This document shows, in pieces, positions 45,136-57,978 of a DNA stretch of 64,000 nt. The number at the start of each line of letters is the position of its first letter. The first letter of the stretch is position 1. The translations under genes and the position numbers were made by a program. Where the stretch lies: NCBI GenBank assembly GCA_009617715.1, contig VTFK01000188.1, positions 1,426,001 through 1,490,000 of the forward strand, given 5' to 3'. The notes beneath the pieces are model-generated. The model ran no database searches. It saw only the letters and a program-made list of their open reading frames with translations, and was not told the origin of the DNA. The stretch is from Plectrocnemia conspersa (Eukaryota > Arthropoda > Insecta > Trichoptera > Polycentropodidae).

Positions 45136-47655
45136 CATCGAACATGTCGAAATATAATTAATTAAAGGCTGTGTTAAGCTCAATATGCGCGTAAAAATAT
45201 TTCCATAAATGTGCAAATATGTAAATGTTTATATTTAAAGATAGTTCTATTATAAACGCTTCTAAAATCTGTATCGATTAAGGAACTCGAGGAAATTGTA
45301 TGCCTTGTCTTCTCTTGTCTAAAGACTGATATCTCTATTAAACTGGGTTTTGCTAGGATTTGAATATTATAGTCCCATCGAAGTTTATAGCTTTTATGTT
45401 ACTGTATAGAATAACATAAAAATTAAATAGCTTTTTAACTAATTCTAGGATAGTATTAATATATTTTCATCCGGGTACTCACAGTTAAATAATTATAAAA
45501 AAACATTATGTATTATAATTTTAATGTAGGCCACGTGCCTTCAATGAATATTTTAAGTACTTATTAATAAGAAGAAATCCAAATTAAAAACTTCGGCTAA
45601 ACCCGTTGTCAATCTTTAACGAATGCCGCTTTTCTTTTGATCATTTTTTCCTTGGAATCTCTTTTCCGTTATTTCGCCTATTTGAACGTTTTTCTCCCCA
45701 TCCGTGAAATTTATACCTTTTAACGTCTATTATGATTTAATACGATTTTTAGTCGATTAAAAAAAAATAACTCAGGCACGAGTAAAACAAAAAAAATATC
45801 ATCCGAGTAAACAGACAGTCACGATCTCATTTACATACAAAACGTATTTTACGGCGGAGGTATTACAAAATTGCGTCACACATAAGGTCGAGTGTGTGTC
45901 GCGTTATTTTCCCCTCAACAAATTTTCAAGGTTTCGTTTGCATATTGAAATACCTGAAAATTAGTTTTTAGTCCGTGTGAGCCCACCTTTATGCGCGATT
46001 AGGGCGCGTGCACACGCGTCAAACTTTTTCGATTAAAATAAAACGAAATAACTCTAGATTTGATGCCGTTGAAAAAGTCTATAAATGAAAAGAAGACTTA
46101 TGAATTCAAATAGTGTATGGAAATGAAAATCCCAAGCTGTAATAATTAATTTTAACGTGTAGTATATTAAAGTTTTAATTTTCATAAAAAATACACAATT
46201 GCAGCTGGGTATGCAGAATAATCATAGTTCATGCAAAGTGTTATTATTAATTGAATAACTTTACAAGTATAAGCATTCGATTTTTTCATCTTGCTTACCT
46301 ATAAATTTATAAAACAACTCATCCTTGAAAATGGCTTACGAAAACAGTTAAGTTTCTCTCTCACCGTTGAGTTTGTAATAAATCAAGGCAATATTTTTAA
46401 GTGTTTTCAAAAACGCTCAAATTTAATTCTGAATACCTCAAAATTTTTTAGCTCAACCTTAAGGTTGGCACTTGACCTTAAGGCTTGAAATTGCGCATAT
46501 CTTTTTACGCTATTAATCATATTTAAATTAATTGTGACATCATGTTTTTAACTGACGCCTTTTGTCAACAAAAAAACCGCATATTTAATGCGGTTTTAAT
46601 GGAGGTTTTAGCATTGGTTGAATTATTACGTAATTTTCGAGTAATGAGGTTTTTATGTAATTATGTTGGATGGTTATTGTGTTCAACTAATGCATAATAA
46701 TTTTATGTTAAATATTTTATTTCCTTGTTTTAATAATTTAAGCTGACAGATTAATTTTAATTCTTAAACTCTTTAATACCATTTTGTATATTTATAAATA
46801 AATATTAAATGCTACATTCTACAAGTCTTTTTTATACAGATAATCATTTCTAGGAGTTCAAGCTGGATTGTCAAAATCTTTATTTGTTGATATAGAGATA
46901 TATTTTATTTATAAACATTTAGCAATTTATTAACAAATAGCGTAACCATAATATTTGCTTTTCTATTTATTCACTAAAATATCCATATATACATATGTAT
47001 ATATAACTAAAATATTAAAACTTCTAATAATCGATCCTAAAAAAATATTTTCACTTTAAGGTAATATTCTTTCAAGTGCTGGTTTTCGTACTGACTTATT
47101 CATAACTCATTACGGTCCGCTCACGCGTTTTCGCATGATAGCGAAATTTCACTGTCAGCCTTGTAAAAATATCCCGTGAACGTTATAGAGATTTCAAATG
47201 TTATCTAGAGATAGCAATATATACATTTATAATTATTTTTATACCGTAAAAGAAATGTCACCTTTTGTCAAAAATAGATATATACATTTACAATTCCGCG
47301 TAATGAGTTAAAATTTATAAGTAGTGATTCTCCTTCAGAATTTTTCAAGAAAAATGCAATATGAAAATTTCTCATTTTTCAATAAATATTTTTTGTTGAA
47401 TAATTAATTTATACGAATATTTTAAAATGGTTTACAATCACTACAATTTTGAAAATAGTGGTGACTTAAATAGGTAGTGAAAAAAGGGATAGCGATTTTT
47501 AAATAACATTCTGAAAACATTATTTGATAATATAGATTTTATGACCGACTCTAGAAATTACGATTAGCAAACATTTCGATTCAATCTTTAAACTTTAACC
47601 GGTCAATAAAAAATTAAGAATAAATAAAAATATCGCAGAATAATATTGTAATTAA
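45136..47655. other. non-coding stretch with an island at 45600-46050
   Basis: The island has CpG patches (ATGCGCGATTAGGGCGCGTG near 45993, then CACACGCGTC) and TTTAATACGATTTTTAGTCG near 45740. It may be regulatory. A short stem (AACCGCAT/ATGCGGTT near 46576-46596) and an inverted CCTTAAGG pair near 46458-46483 lie in AT-rich DNA. Nothing else is seen. Confidence 0.4.
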
Positions 47656-47931
47656 ATGATCAAATAGTATTCACGTATATTTTTTAACATTTCTTTAAAT
47701 TATAAAGTATACCCCAAAAATCAACTCAGAACAAACAACATGGGTATTGGGAGAGGTTCCAGATGTAGGTCAAAAGTGGAAATAAGCCATTAGCCCATGT
47801 GTTTGTACATTGCCGGGTTACACGCTTTGAAACAAATATGTTTGATTTGGGATATTTAAAACAAAAATGTTATTTGTTATCTACGTGAAGGTGAAAGCTC
47901 GTAAAACGAGTACCGTATAAATCGAGGGATA
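47656..47931 (+). repeat. dispersed repeat C, copy 2
   Basis: It is the diverged partner of 17318-17605: TATTCACGT, CAACTCAG, CATGGG, AGAGGT, AGATGTAGGTCAA, CAAATATGTTTGA and AAATCGAGGGATA in order. Confidence 0.6.
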
Positions 47932-48189
47932 TATATTTTTCACGTATTTCATATTCTTTCTCACTAAAACTGAGGTGTGTTGCAAACACAAATAAAATAG
48001 TTGATACAAATATTTTTTTTCTTTTCGAATTTAAATTTACATCTGCATAATGAATTAAGATCATGTACTGTTATGCAAGTTACAAAAAAAGTTGCAAAAT
48101 GTTGGCCAGTGTAATTGAAAGGTTTATATTCTACTAATGTAAAAGGTTAATGCAGAGATTTACGTCCTCTTCATTACTTAGATACTTAT

Positions 48190-48860
48190 TTTACCTTACT
48201 ACTAAACTAAACCTCGCTAACCGAGAACGTTTAATGTGGTTTATTTTTGACCTTTTACTCGACTCGCTTTGAAGAGCCGAGTTAATGATGGGCGTACAAA
48301 AATTGAAACATCGTTTATCAGCTTTACCAGCAAACTCTTCCGCTTCTTCCGTTTTCTTCACCTTTAAAAAAAATATGTTCAGTGATGAAATCCCGGGAAG
48401 GCGCGGAAGAGATTGGCGAGCTATCGGCAAACTTCTTGCTTACCTAAGGGGGAAAATTCTTTGGCTTTTTTCCACCACCTACCCCTGCGGGGCGAATTGA
48501 TATTTTCCCCTTTGTTCTGTCTAGTTTAAATTGGTCGATATGTAACCTTTCGACTCTCTCTTCTGCCGTGTTTTTCTTGTAAATTCGCTCAAAACGTGAA
48601 ATCGGAAGCTTCTTACCGTTAGGAAGGCAAAAGTACGTGAATCGAATTTCGAGGTCGGGAGTTCGTTAGAGGAAATCCGATTGGCGCCTTTGTGCCGTCG
48701 GTTTTAAATTGATTGCAGCTTTTGTACTGATTAACTTAATTGTTAAAAGTACTACGACCTGACTCACTGAACTCGGCGGTTAATCTTTGGCGTGTTCATT
48801 TTTAATTAATTACTATCGCGGCTCTTTTTTATTACTTCATTTGTGATTGAAGTCAAGATA
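48190..48860. promoter_or_regulatory. long GC-elevated island
   Basis: The island has mixed CpG and AT-motif content: AAGGCGCGGAAGAGATTGG near 48399, ATTGGCGCCTTTG near 48680, and TAATTAATTACTATCGCGGC near 48803. Frames on both strands at 48191-48500 are shadows of composition. I infer enhancer-like DNA. Confidence 0.35.
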
Positions 48861-49420
48861 AAGTCAATATTATTTAATCAAATAATAACATATATATACG
48901 TACAGAATATCTATAGATGCCTTTTATCTATTATCGATTCTTGTCGCAACATTGTAATAACATGCAGAATACTAGACCTATCTAATAATATTAAAAAAAT
49001 AAAATTAATTAGTTTGTGTTGACTTTCTATATTGCAAATGTTCAAGCCTAAATTTTCACTGGGTAGTTTAAATGTATTATATATAACCCATTATGCTTTA
49101 ATTAAATAGTTTGTAAAATAGCAGTTTCGTAGTTGGATTAGTGGAATTTAATTTATGGTTTATATTCGATATCAAATCTAATTTAAACATCTATAATGTA
49201 AGGTTTTCGCTATATGTAATCATTAAGAGAAGCTCATTCAGCTATAAAGTTTGTATTATATTATACAATAAATTAGATGTGTATTTAATTTTAATAAAAC
49301 AGTTTAATCAAGGATTATGACAATATTTTTACACATGTATATTAATTTTAAATTGTATATTATCTATTTTACTTTTACTTTTACTTTCATTTTATTTTTA
49401 ATCTATAAACAAAAAAACTA

Positions 49421-49620
49421 GCATGACAGATTAGTGGTATAACGCACTGACTATTGACCTAAAAGACGTGGATTAGAATCTCATATAAAAGTGTTTTTAA
49501 ATCATGTCTGGAAGATTAGGATACATTTATAATTCCGATCTATCACAGCAGATTAGGTTTACCTAGATTTTTACAATCATACGAATGAAAAATTATGACT
49601 CATAAAAATCGTACATATTT
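49421..49620 (+). repeat. tRNA-derived SINE, copy 2
   Basis: The head has AGATTAGTGGTATAACGCAC (A-box region, about 49429-49448), CTGACTATTGACC, then GGATTAGAATCTC as B-box (49470-49482). The body matches copy 1 at 10.2 kb: GTCTGGAAGATTA, TAATTCCGATC, CAGATTAGGTTT and ATCGTACATATT at the end. Confidence 0.65.
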
Positions 49621-49759
49621 CGTATTCAAATTCAACTCATAAAGAAATCTTATGTATTATATATATATATATATTAAAAAACGTTTACTTTTATTTGATT
49701 TAGGACTTTGTATGTTTCCTTATTGTAATCTAAAGTAATCGATAATTATTTTGTACCTC

Positions 49760-50990
49760 TATTTATTTATTTATTATTATTATTTATTTTATTAATTTAT
49801 TTAGCTTAATAGCTAATCTTTACATCTAACAATTTTAGTAAACATATATAAAAATATATAAAAAATACATAACAGAAAGAAAAAATGAAAAAATACAATA
49901 ATAAAGTCTTAATATTATAATTTATTTCTATATGTACGAAGGTGTTTTTTTATTCCATTTATGAAACCTGTTATATTTTTTGCTGTTTCGGATTTCTCTT
50001 GGAAGACTATTATATAAATTTACATAATTCCCTAGCCGTACTCGTTTTCTTATACTTAATTTTCTTTTAAATTTTCTCTATTTCTAGTATTATATTTATG
50101 TACATCTTTATTTCTTATTAAATACTTATTAAAATATTTTGGTAATATATTATTTTTTAACTTATATATAAATACTAAAACATTCATACTCAATATTTCT
50201 TGAACATTCAACCATTCTAATCTATCAATCATACTTTTACAATTAGTTAATCTATTTTTATTTAAAATTACTCTCATTGCCCTATTTTGTAATTTTGCAA
50301 CATTTGTTTTTATCTAATTTATTTAACATGTTTAATAGTGTTGCACAATAATTAAAATGGGGCAATATTATACTATTGTAAATTTTTTTTTTTGTATTTA
50401 TACTTAATATATTTCTTAATCTAGATAATAAACCTATTTTTCTACTAATTTTTTTTAATATGTAATTACAATGTTCTTTAAAATTTAATTTTGTATCAAC
50501 AATTACTCCTAAATATTTTATATTATCCACTATTTCTATACTAGAGTTATTTATTACTATTTTGGTACTATTATCTAACACATTTTTATAATTAATAAAC
50601 ATACATTTAGTTTTATTCTCATTTAATTTAAGTACATTATTCTTTAACCATATTTCTAATATACTTAATTCATTATTTAAATTATTTACAATTTCTTTAA
50701 TGTTATCACCTATGCAATACATTAATGTGTCATCCGCAAATAGATGAATTTTACATTTTTTTTCACGTTATTAACTATATCATTAATATACAAAACAAAT
50801 AACAATGGTCCCAATTTAGACCCTTGTGGTACTCCATAAGACACTAATTTCTCTTCAGAATATACATTATTTATTTTAACTTTTTTGTTTTCTTTTATAT
50901 AAGTAATTATTAAACCATCTTAAAACTATATCACTTATACCTATACTCTCCAATTTCTTTAACATTATTATAACTAGTATATAATATGAT
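49760..50990 (-). mobile_element. 5'-truncated non-LTR retrotransposon (CR1/Jockey-like)
   Basis: The element reads on the minus strand. Reverse-transcriptase coding starts abruptly near 50985 in the middle of the domain and runs to about 49935. A short AT-rich 3' untranslated stretch follows, ending in a (TAAA/TAA)-type tail (49760-49800). Truncation at the 5' side plus a short simple-repeat tail is the usual signature of target-primed insertion. Its codons are extremely AT-rich. Confidence 0.8.
49935..50985 (-). pseudogene. reverse transcriptase fragment, frameshifted
   Basis: In order on the minus strand: KKLESIGISDIVLRWF, YGVPQGSKLGPLLFVLYIND, then after a frameshift in a poly-T run (near 50755) LFADDTLMYC with the catalytic FADD motif. 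An intact 146-codon frame (50282-50722) follows, including WLKNNVLKLNENKTK and IKYLGVIVD, the standard RT motifs after FADD. Near 50280 the frame shifts again to RVILNKNRLTNCKSM and VHKYNTRNRENL. A stop at 50056 is followed by a further shifted YNSLPREI. The N-terminal endonuclease is missing. The tail pattern fits CR1/Jockey-type LINEs. Confidence 0.85.
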
Positions 50991-51640
50991 GATATCATGA
51001 GACTTGTCAGATCCTCTATGTTTCAATATAACAGCCTATTTTACAAACTGAAAATGCTTTAAAAGTACATACATATACACACTTGATTAATGAAACGTGC
51101 AGCACCACATCCTGTGTTGTAAATATAAATTGGCGAGTGATGACGAGGGCGCACTCCGAAGGAAAATGTCTATTGAGAGGAGCCACTCTCAATTAAACGC
51201 AACATGTGCTCATGTTGGATATATAATAGCGTATATATGTATGTACATACATACTATTGTATATACATATGTATATGTATATACATAAACTCTTTAATTA
51301 ATTAACGTTCCTCGTGACACCTTCGAATCATAGCGTGGCATATTTGTTTCTATATATAGAGCGTATTATATCATATATGATATATTATTAATAATGTGAT
51401 ATATAGTGAGACAACGGTAACGTCTGTTAGCGACGTCTTCTCAACGCTGTGCCTATAAATAGTTTTGATTTGATTCGATTTAGAACGTTTACGGGAAGCG
51501 ATTAACTCGACGGTTGCGCCGTTAACCGAGACGATAAAGCGATAACGGCGACGAGTCGTAAATTTTAACATGTATAATCCGTCGTGGACAAATTTTTATT
51601 TTGTTTGTTAAAGGGTGGGTTCGCATATCCTTGTTTGATT
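50991..51640. promoter_or_regulatory. microsatellite and CpG island
   Basis: 51225-51290 is a TATGTA/TACATA-type microsatellite. 51410-51580 is CpG-rich (GACGGTTGCGCCGTTAACCG near 51509) and contains CTATAAATAG (51451-51460), a strong TATA-box match on the plus strand, but no clear initiator about 30 bases on. The 66-codon minus frame over it is unrecognised. Confidence 0.35.
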
Positions 51641-51769
51641 TAATGCGTATTTTTCGCATGAAAATATAAACGAATGTATGTTGTTAAAAAAAATTGAAAA
51701 ATTTATTTTTAGCAGTTAGTATTACATATTTAAAGATTGACAATTTGATTGCCAAAATAATTAATATCC

Positions 51770-51835
51770 GTATCGGGTTTGAGCTCAAAATTTTCTGATA
51801 TTAGTCACCAAACTATACCACTAATCTACTATGGT
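51770..51835 (-). repeat. tRNA-derived SINE head, copy 3
   Basis: On the minus strand AGATTAGTGGTATAGTTTGG (about 51808-51827) is followed by TGACTAATAT, as in the 49.4-kb copy. GAGCTCAAACCCG stands in the B-box position. The body is not recognisable. Confidence 0.5.
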
Positions 51836-53009
51836 CATTAAAATTGTTGGTAGAATAACTTATGAAAGTGACTTTTTAATTCAGTTGGTCTCTGTAAGAT
51901 CTTAATGCAAACAAAAGTTGCATACACGAAAATTCCACATGGCAGAAATTCTGAACATAAGTGATTGTTTTATTGTCAAATATATTGTACTTTTCATTCC
52001 AACTGCTTTATATTTTTCTGTATTTTTAAGCTAAAATTTGTGTAATTATAGGAAATGTAAGTGTATCATACCAACGTATATTACTAAAATATTTTAGGCA
52101 CATACCTTGCACTTGTTTCAGTAAGATTTATGTTTCTTATGCAAGTGCATTGAAACTGTTAATGTATACCGTTTAGTATTCGTCCATTCGGATACGGTTG
52201 TAAGCCTGAGGGGCGCGTTTAGCGATGCAATAATTATGAGTGGTCGTGTTATTGTATTTAAAATATAGTAAAATAATAAATATTCAGAAGCTCTAGCTTC
52301 TTTGCAATACATGTGATCTGTGGATTGTATATGATTTATTTCACTACTACAAATTTTGCTGATGTGTTACTATTAATGAACGATTTTTTTAAGAGGAATA
52401 TGGTAGATAATTTAGCTTTGAAATCTCATAAGTGGTGATATTACACGGTTTTCTACATCGTTATATACATAAAAAATGTAGTTAAAAACGGAGATAGACA
52501 TATTTATTGTAGAAAATAAAAAGTGTTAGTTGTACGAAAAATAAAAAAAATATTCAGGACATAAAAATGCAAACTCACCCTAAAGTTTATTACAGGATCA
52601 TCAGAGGCGAGAGTCGTAAGATTTTTCCCAAGAGAGTCATGACAACAAAAAGTCAAAGAACTACTGATTAAATCATAATAATCAGGAGTTCCCTTGATAG
52701 TACAATGGTCTTATTTAGATTTATCCCATGAGGAAGTATTTATTCATTTTGATTTTTAGTTCTTAAAAAGTTTGCACAACAAGTTTAAATGATACAGTAA
52801 TTACCCTCCATTTATCACAAATAACATTTTAAATAATATAATTATATTTTAGATTATATAAAAAATATAAGAAAGTCAGCATTGAACAAAAAACTTGATC
52901 ATTTTACACTACATATATAGCTTATTACCGATCACAATACTACAACAGAACGAATAAAATTTTGAATTATAATATTATAATATCGTAGATTAGAAAACAT
53001 CTTAAAAAG
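51836..53009. other. AT-rich non-coding stretch
   Basis: Nothing is recognised; the minus frame at 52118-52312 is likely chance. Confidence 0.55.
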
Positions 53010-53400
53010 TAGCACTTCTTTCAAGGTAGGCCCCGAGTTTCATTAGAAAAGGCGGAAGCGAAAGGTAATTATGGGAAAAAATGGCCGAATCCCGACGAGA
53101 ATCCTAATTAGTTTTTTTACGCTCTTCTCCTGCTGGCCCTACGCCTTCTTCTCGTCTTTAAGATTTTTCATCTTCACCATTATGAAGAGATTGTAATGGT
53201 TACGCGCTTCAAAACGATATTAGTACGAGTTTACAAAAGCAATAATTAATCATTACCGTCGAACATGAAAGGAGCACTTTAAAAGGAAAGTCTTCCCATT
53301 AGACTCAATCCGCGGATTTAATAATAAACCACGGTCGTATTGAAGAACCAGAGCTCAGATTGAGTCATTTGCAATTCGGATTGTGTGTAAATTTTAAATC
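53010..53400. promoter_or_regulatory. GC-elevated island with homeodomain-type motifs
   Basis: AAGGCGGAAGCGAAAGG near 53049, CCTAATTAG near 53104 and AATAATTAATCATTACC near 53240 lie within an island bounded by AT-rich DNA. The pattern resembles insect conserved non-coding elements; conservation is not tested. Confidence 0.35.
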
Positions 53401-56280
53401 ATCGTCACGCTACAGGAGATTCTCTGAAGTATTGAAAACAATAGGATTGTATAATATAATAATATATTCAGCAATCAGTCATAAAATAAGGCTAGATCGT
53501 TTATTTATTTTATTAATAAATAATATTTATTATGATTGCTTAACTATTTTTTATCATGTAGATTAATATCGATTGAGAAAGTATTCGTTTAAAATATCAG
53601 TATCTATTTATTATTTAATACATGATCGTTTATAAAAAAACAATATTCTTACTAATTTTCCAATTACATACAATGATGAAAAAGAGAAAATATGCTGTAA
53701 AATTTTATGGCGTATACACTTTGTTTTGCATGATTTATTTTAAATAAAAAATGCATCAAATTAATTGATATAGTATTTATGGCATATAAAAGACTAAAGT
53801 TCAAATTAAAATACATGTTAAATCAAGTTCATTACTGAAAATCGATTTAGTTTTACACCGACGATTATTAGTAGAAAATTTTAACTGAAATTTGAGAGAT
53901 ATAAATAGTTCTCCTAAATAAAAAAATCTGCCGCTGTAGTTTATCTTTCAATGTTTGTGTTTTCTTAATGTTGATATGTAGGATTATTTTGTTGTTTTGG
54001 TTTGTTTTAAATCTGTAGTTCTGAATTCCCTCGAATATCCATTTCATCGATAGCTTATCAATTTCTCAGACAACGGTTTTTAAACGAACTTGTCTATATT
54101 GATATATTAATAAAACATTAATTATTCATACCGAGAAATAATAAAATAAATGATTTTTCATGATTCATATGGAATTTATCAAGAACCATGAATTATACTT
54201 GATGTATAATTTAAAAACAACGAATTTGATTAATTAATTAAGGACATATTAATGTTGAGTATTAAAGAAACTGTTCCTATATTTCATTCATTTTTAATCT
54301 ATAAACATTTTTTAACAATAAACCTTTTGGTTTTATCCCAAAGTTAGTGCTGCTTCGAAAAAAAATCAGTATCACAAGTTCAAGTGCTTCAAACAATGCT
54401 GTGGCAAATATTCTTGGCATTTTTATATTTTGATCAAACTACTTTTTTCGAAAAGTGTAACTTATATGTAATTTATTTAAGTAAATAGAGATAATTTCGA
54501 ATGGAAATTGATAGAGAAAATGTATATATATTTATAATCTTTTATACATAATTATAAATCAATAGCTACATATTTTTATATATTGTGCGTTTATTTGTCC
54601 CATATGTGATGTACTTTATGTTGTGAATATTCTGTCACACCATGAATTGTTGTTGGATAAGTTAAAAGTGCATTTAATTTGTCGAAAAACTTAGTATGGT
54701 ATTTCTATACTAATTTGTCTAATTGTAGGCAATTTGTTTAATACAATTATATCACATCTGTAGCACCTTAGGGCTTAAATCTTGGCCCTTATTTTTAATT
54801 ATTTATTTATGAAATACGTGATAAGGTTTCATACCTTTTTTCTATATATGATATGCTTAAGCTAACAATTAAGCTGTTAAAGATACATTGTTTCATTTAA
54901 ATAAAATACGATTTTTATTATTTATAGTCAATATTTAATTAAGTCAGTTTTTAAAAACCGTTTTTTTTTTATTAAAATTCATTTATGAAATTAAAAAACA
55001 GATTTTTTAAATCAATTAATCGATTTTAGATACTAGAAATATACATTTTAAAAACTTAAATATTACAGAAATTTAACACGTACATTCCCAAGTCTTAGAG
55101 GATATGAATTGGAAAAAAATACTTAATCTGTGGAGAAATAGGTAATTTATTTTTGGATTATTAGTTATGACAAAATTAGGGTTTATCGTTTTTTTTTTTT
55201 GATAAATTTGTGAACAGTAAAATTAGCATGCAAATAAAAAAACACTTTGACTTAAAATTGCATCAGGTATAAGATATTTTATAATAATAAAATTGAACTA
55301 CATGAATTTAAGTTCAACATCCGACGTGAAATTTAAAAAAGTACGAAAACACGTTTACTGATTTTTCAAAATGTTTTAACAATTAAATGTAGTGTAGTTT
55401 CACATGCAAAATATTGTTCAGAATGTATCCAAATTATTGTATGAAAAAACATATTTTAAAATTGAATACACGAGAGAAATTATTAAAAAGGCAATGATTT
55501 TTTAATAAATGGCATAAAAATAATTTGATATGCTTATTCAGTAATCTCAAAAAAACAATATAAAATCTAAATTTTCAATATTTATTGCATATTTTAAAGG
55601 AACAAAACTCTAAAAACAATAAAATCAAGTTCGGTAGTCTTTCGATGAGTCACCCCTTATCTTAAATTGCTTAAAATATCTATTTGGCGTGGCATATTTC
55701 TGTGAATGCGTTTATTTATTTTATATTATTATTATTATTTTATAATAATTATATAAGTTTTTCACATTATGTTATTATTTGTTTAAATAAGTATTTTAAT
55801 ACACACATAAAATAACATCTGTGCTTCATTGGTTAAAAAATATGTATATATAAAATGAGCAGCGTCGAATCACAGCAATGGTCTAATTTTGACCTGTCTG
55901 CGTCGAAATAGCTCAATACCTTCATATTAAATTTCAAAGGTAAAACCAATAGAAAACACGAACAAAGAAAATTCATAAAAAAGAAAATTAAGTGCACTTA
56001 TAATATTTGTTTAAAGTTTCAAAAATAGTGGAAGATGAAAGTATAAAATTTCAATGGAACGTATACCACGACAGTTACAACATATTTTAAGTAGAAGTAG
56101 ATACAAACATACTATATTATAAATTAATCTCAAATTAATCTTAAAATGTCTAGCGACTTTTCCATTGCTGTGTGTATAAACTGTCACAAACACATATGGC
56201 AACACTTTTGCTTGCCAGAAAATTGGCGGTTCACATTTTTTGTTTTTACTTCTTTGGTGATTGTGTAACACCAACCGTTA
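53401..56280. other. AT-rich non-coding stretch
   Basis: No gene, RNA or repeat family is recognised in almost 3 kb. Frames such as minus 56011-56274 are low-complexity or unrecognised. Confidence 0.55.
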
Positions 56281-56720
56281 TGTTATATGTTTGAGGAGCA
56301 CGGCCAGCAGCGTGTATCCAAGTCAAGGTCGGCTTCTAACTCTTGCGGTTTCGGTTGTGGAGACAAGCACCAGAACGGTCCAGCACAACAGTGTAACCAC
56401 AGGAGGTTCATTGGCTTTGCAAGCTGCCTAGCTGTCACCACTTTATGGTCATCCGGCCAGCACGCGGTACGTCTAAATCTAAAAAGAGCTATGTCTATTT
56501 CGGGCTTTGGTCTATCGTTAGTAATTTCACTCTAGCAACGGTGACGATGGAGAAAATTGTGTCGAAATAGAAACCAAAGCGCACGTGCGTATAGTAAGTG
56601 TAGTACTATTGAGAGATTTTATGAAAGGAAGCGGAAAGCCGGGAATGTTTTTGAGCTTTGTTTTTGTGTCTGTCACTACTGAAATCGTTATCGTTAAACA
56701 TTGCCTCATTTCCCGGCTAA
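56281..56720 (+). other. GC-elevated unclassified segment
   Basis: Two plus frames overlap: 56287-56535 (82 codons, cysteine- and glutamine-containing, not starting with ATG), and a second that reads MVIRPARGTSKSKKSYVYF around 56445-56501 and continues to a TAG near 56570. The sharp change in composition suggests a decayed mobile element or an exon. I recognise no diagnostic motif. Confidence 0.3.
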
Positions 56721-57372
56721 ACGAGTGGTTTTTGTATCGAGTTGTATGCTTACGTACATTAGTACAAATGCTTATTTTTTATTACGGCATTGTTTCATAC
56801 TTGACCTTGGTTATTTCCGTCTACACTATGAGATGCCATATGGTGTTTTATACTATATATTTGTACTATAACATTTATGTAAATTTTAAATGTGAATACT
56901 GATGTCACTCTCCGTTCTTTTGCGTCTTATAACAATTCAAGGGGAAGAACATTATTAACATTTTTTAAGCTAGACATGCAGTCTTGCATGTTTAAATAAA
57001 TCATGCAATATGTTGATTTTTAATTTTCGGTAATGCCATAAAAATGACTTTACTTAAGTTTTATTTGTTTAACTGCTAGTTCAAAAATCTTTTTACTGAA
57101 ATATTTTTACACTTACATATTTGTTTGTAATATATTTTTATAATATTACATAATCGATAACTCATACCTTCGAATGAAATCTAAGGAAAAAAACGAGAAA
57201 TCCATTCTTAAATATATATAATACATATAAATGTTTCATAATACTTGAGTTGAAAAAGTTTATAAGTCAAACTGATAAAAGTTTTATCGTTACATCTTTC
57301 TTTCATATCTTATTATGTATATATGTACTTATATCTATATTTTTTTTTAACATTTAAGTAAGTATTCGAATT

Positions 57373-57978
57373 TTAAAAATCACTGTATATGACATATACA
57401 CAAAACACAGTCGTCGAATATCGACCTAATGGTATCACTGGTATGTTTTGAAAGAGAGCTTCAGTAACTTGAGTGCTCCTGGGATACCCTTTGAGTCGTA
57501 TGAGAATCAAACAAGGCAACGGGTTGTGCACATATGTGCACATATCATATATAATACGTGAATACACGAGGATCTTCTTATATATCTCAGCATCCTGAAA
57601 TCCTCCATCGAACACAATGCAAACCTTGTTGTGCAGATCAAAGAGACGATGACTCTTTTGCAATGCCTTTTTCAGCGGCAAATTTAAACCAGACTGTCTA
57701 TATTGAATCTTGTGTTCAATTTGCTCAGATAAGATAATGTTATGTAGTAAAAGCGAAAGAGAAAATGAAAGTGAGTCGGTAACCGGTCGTCGATCGTGAT
57801 TTACGAAGGAAGTGTCATTATGCCTTTTTTGTCGGTGCGCAGAGAGAAAATCTCTGGACCAGATTCTAGATTGATTCGAATGGTATATATTGTGAGTTAT
57901 AATCAATCTGTGTAGTGAATTGGTCCGATTGAACGGAATTGATTGGGAGCAATTATGCGAATTACTCGCAAATTGCAA
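57373..57978 (-). other. 201-codon open frame without an ATG start
   Basis: This is the longest open frame in the window. It begins with TTG, and the first in-frame ATG is about two thirds in (within IIYDMCTYV). Its central part reads SGLNLPLKKALQKS and KVCIVFDGGFQDAEIYKKI, not low-complexity but unknown to me. The upstream stop lies about seven codons before. No strong acceptor or donor is seen at the edges. The DNA is GC-elevated, which lengthens chance frames. It could be an internal exon, a transposon relic or chance. A 16-bp palindrome (GTGCACATATGTGCAC) falls inside at 57526-57541. Confidence 0.3.

Noticed and set aside
46570..46600. Terminator-like stem followed by T residues (AACCGCAT/ATGCGGTT)
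   Set aside because: The window is eukaryotic, so a Rho-independent terminator has no meaning here; such short stems occur by chance.
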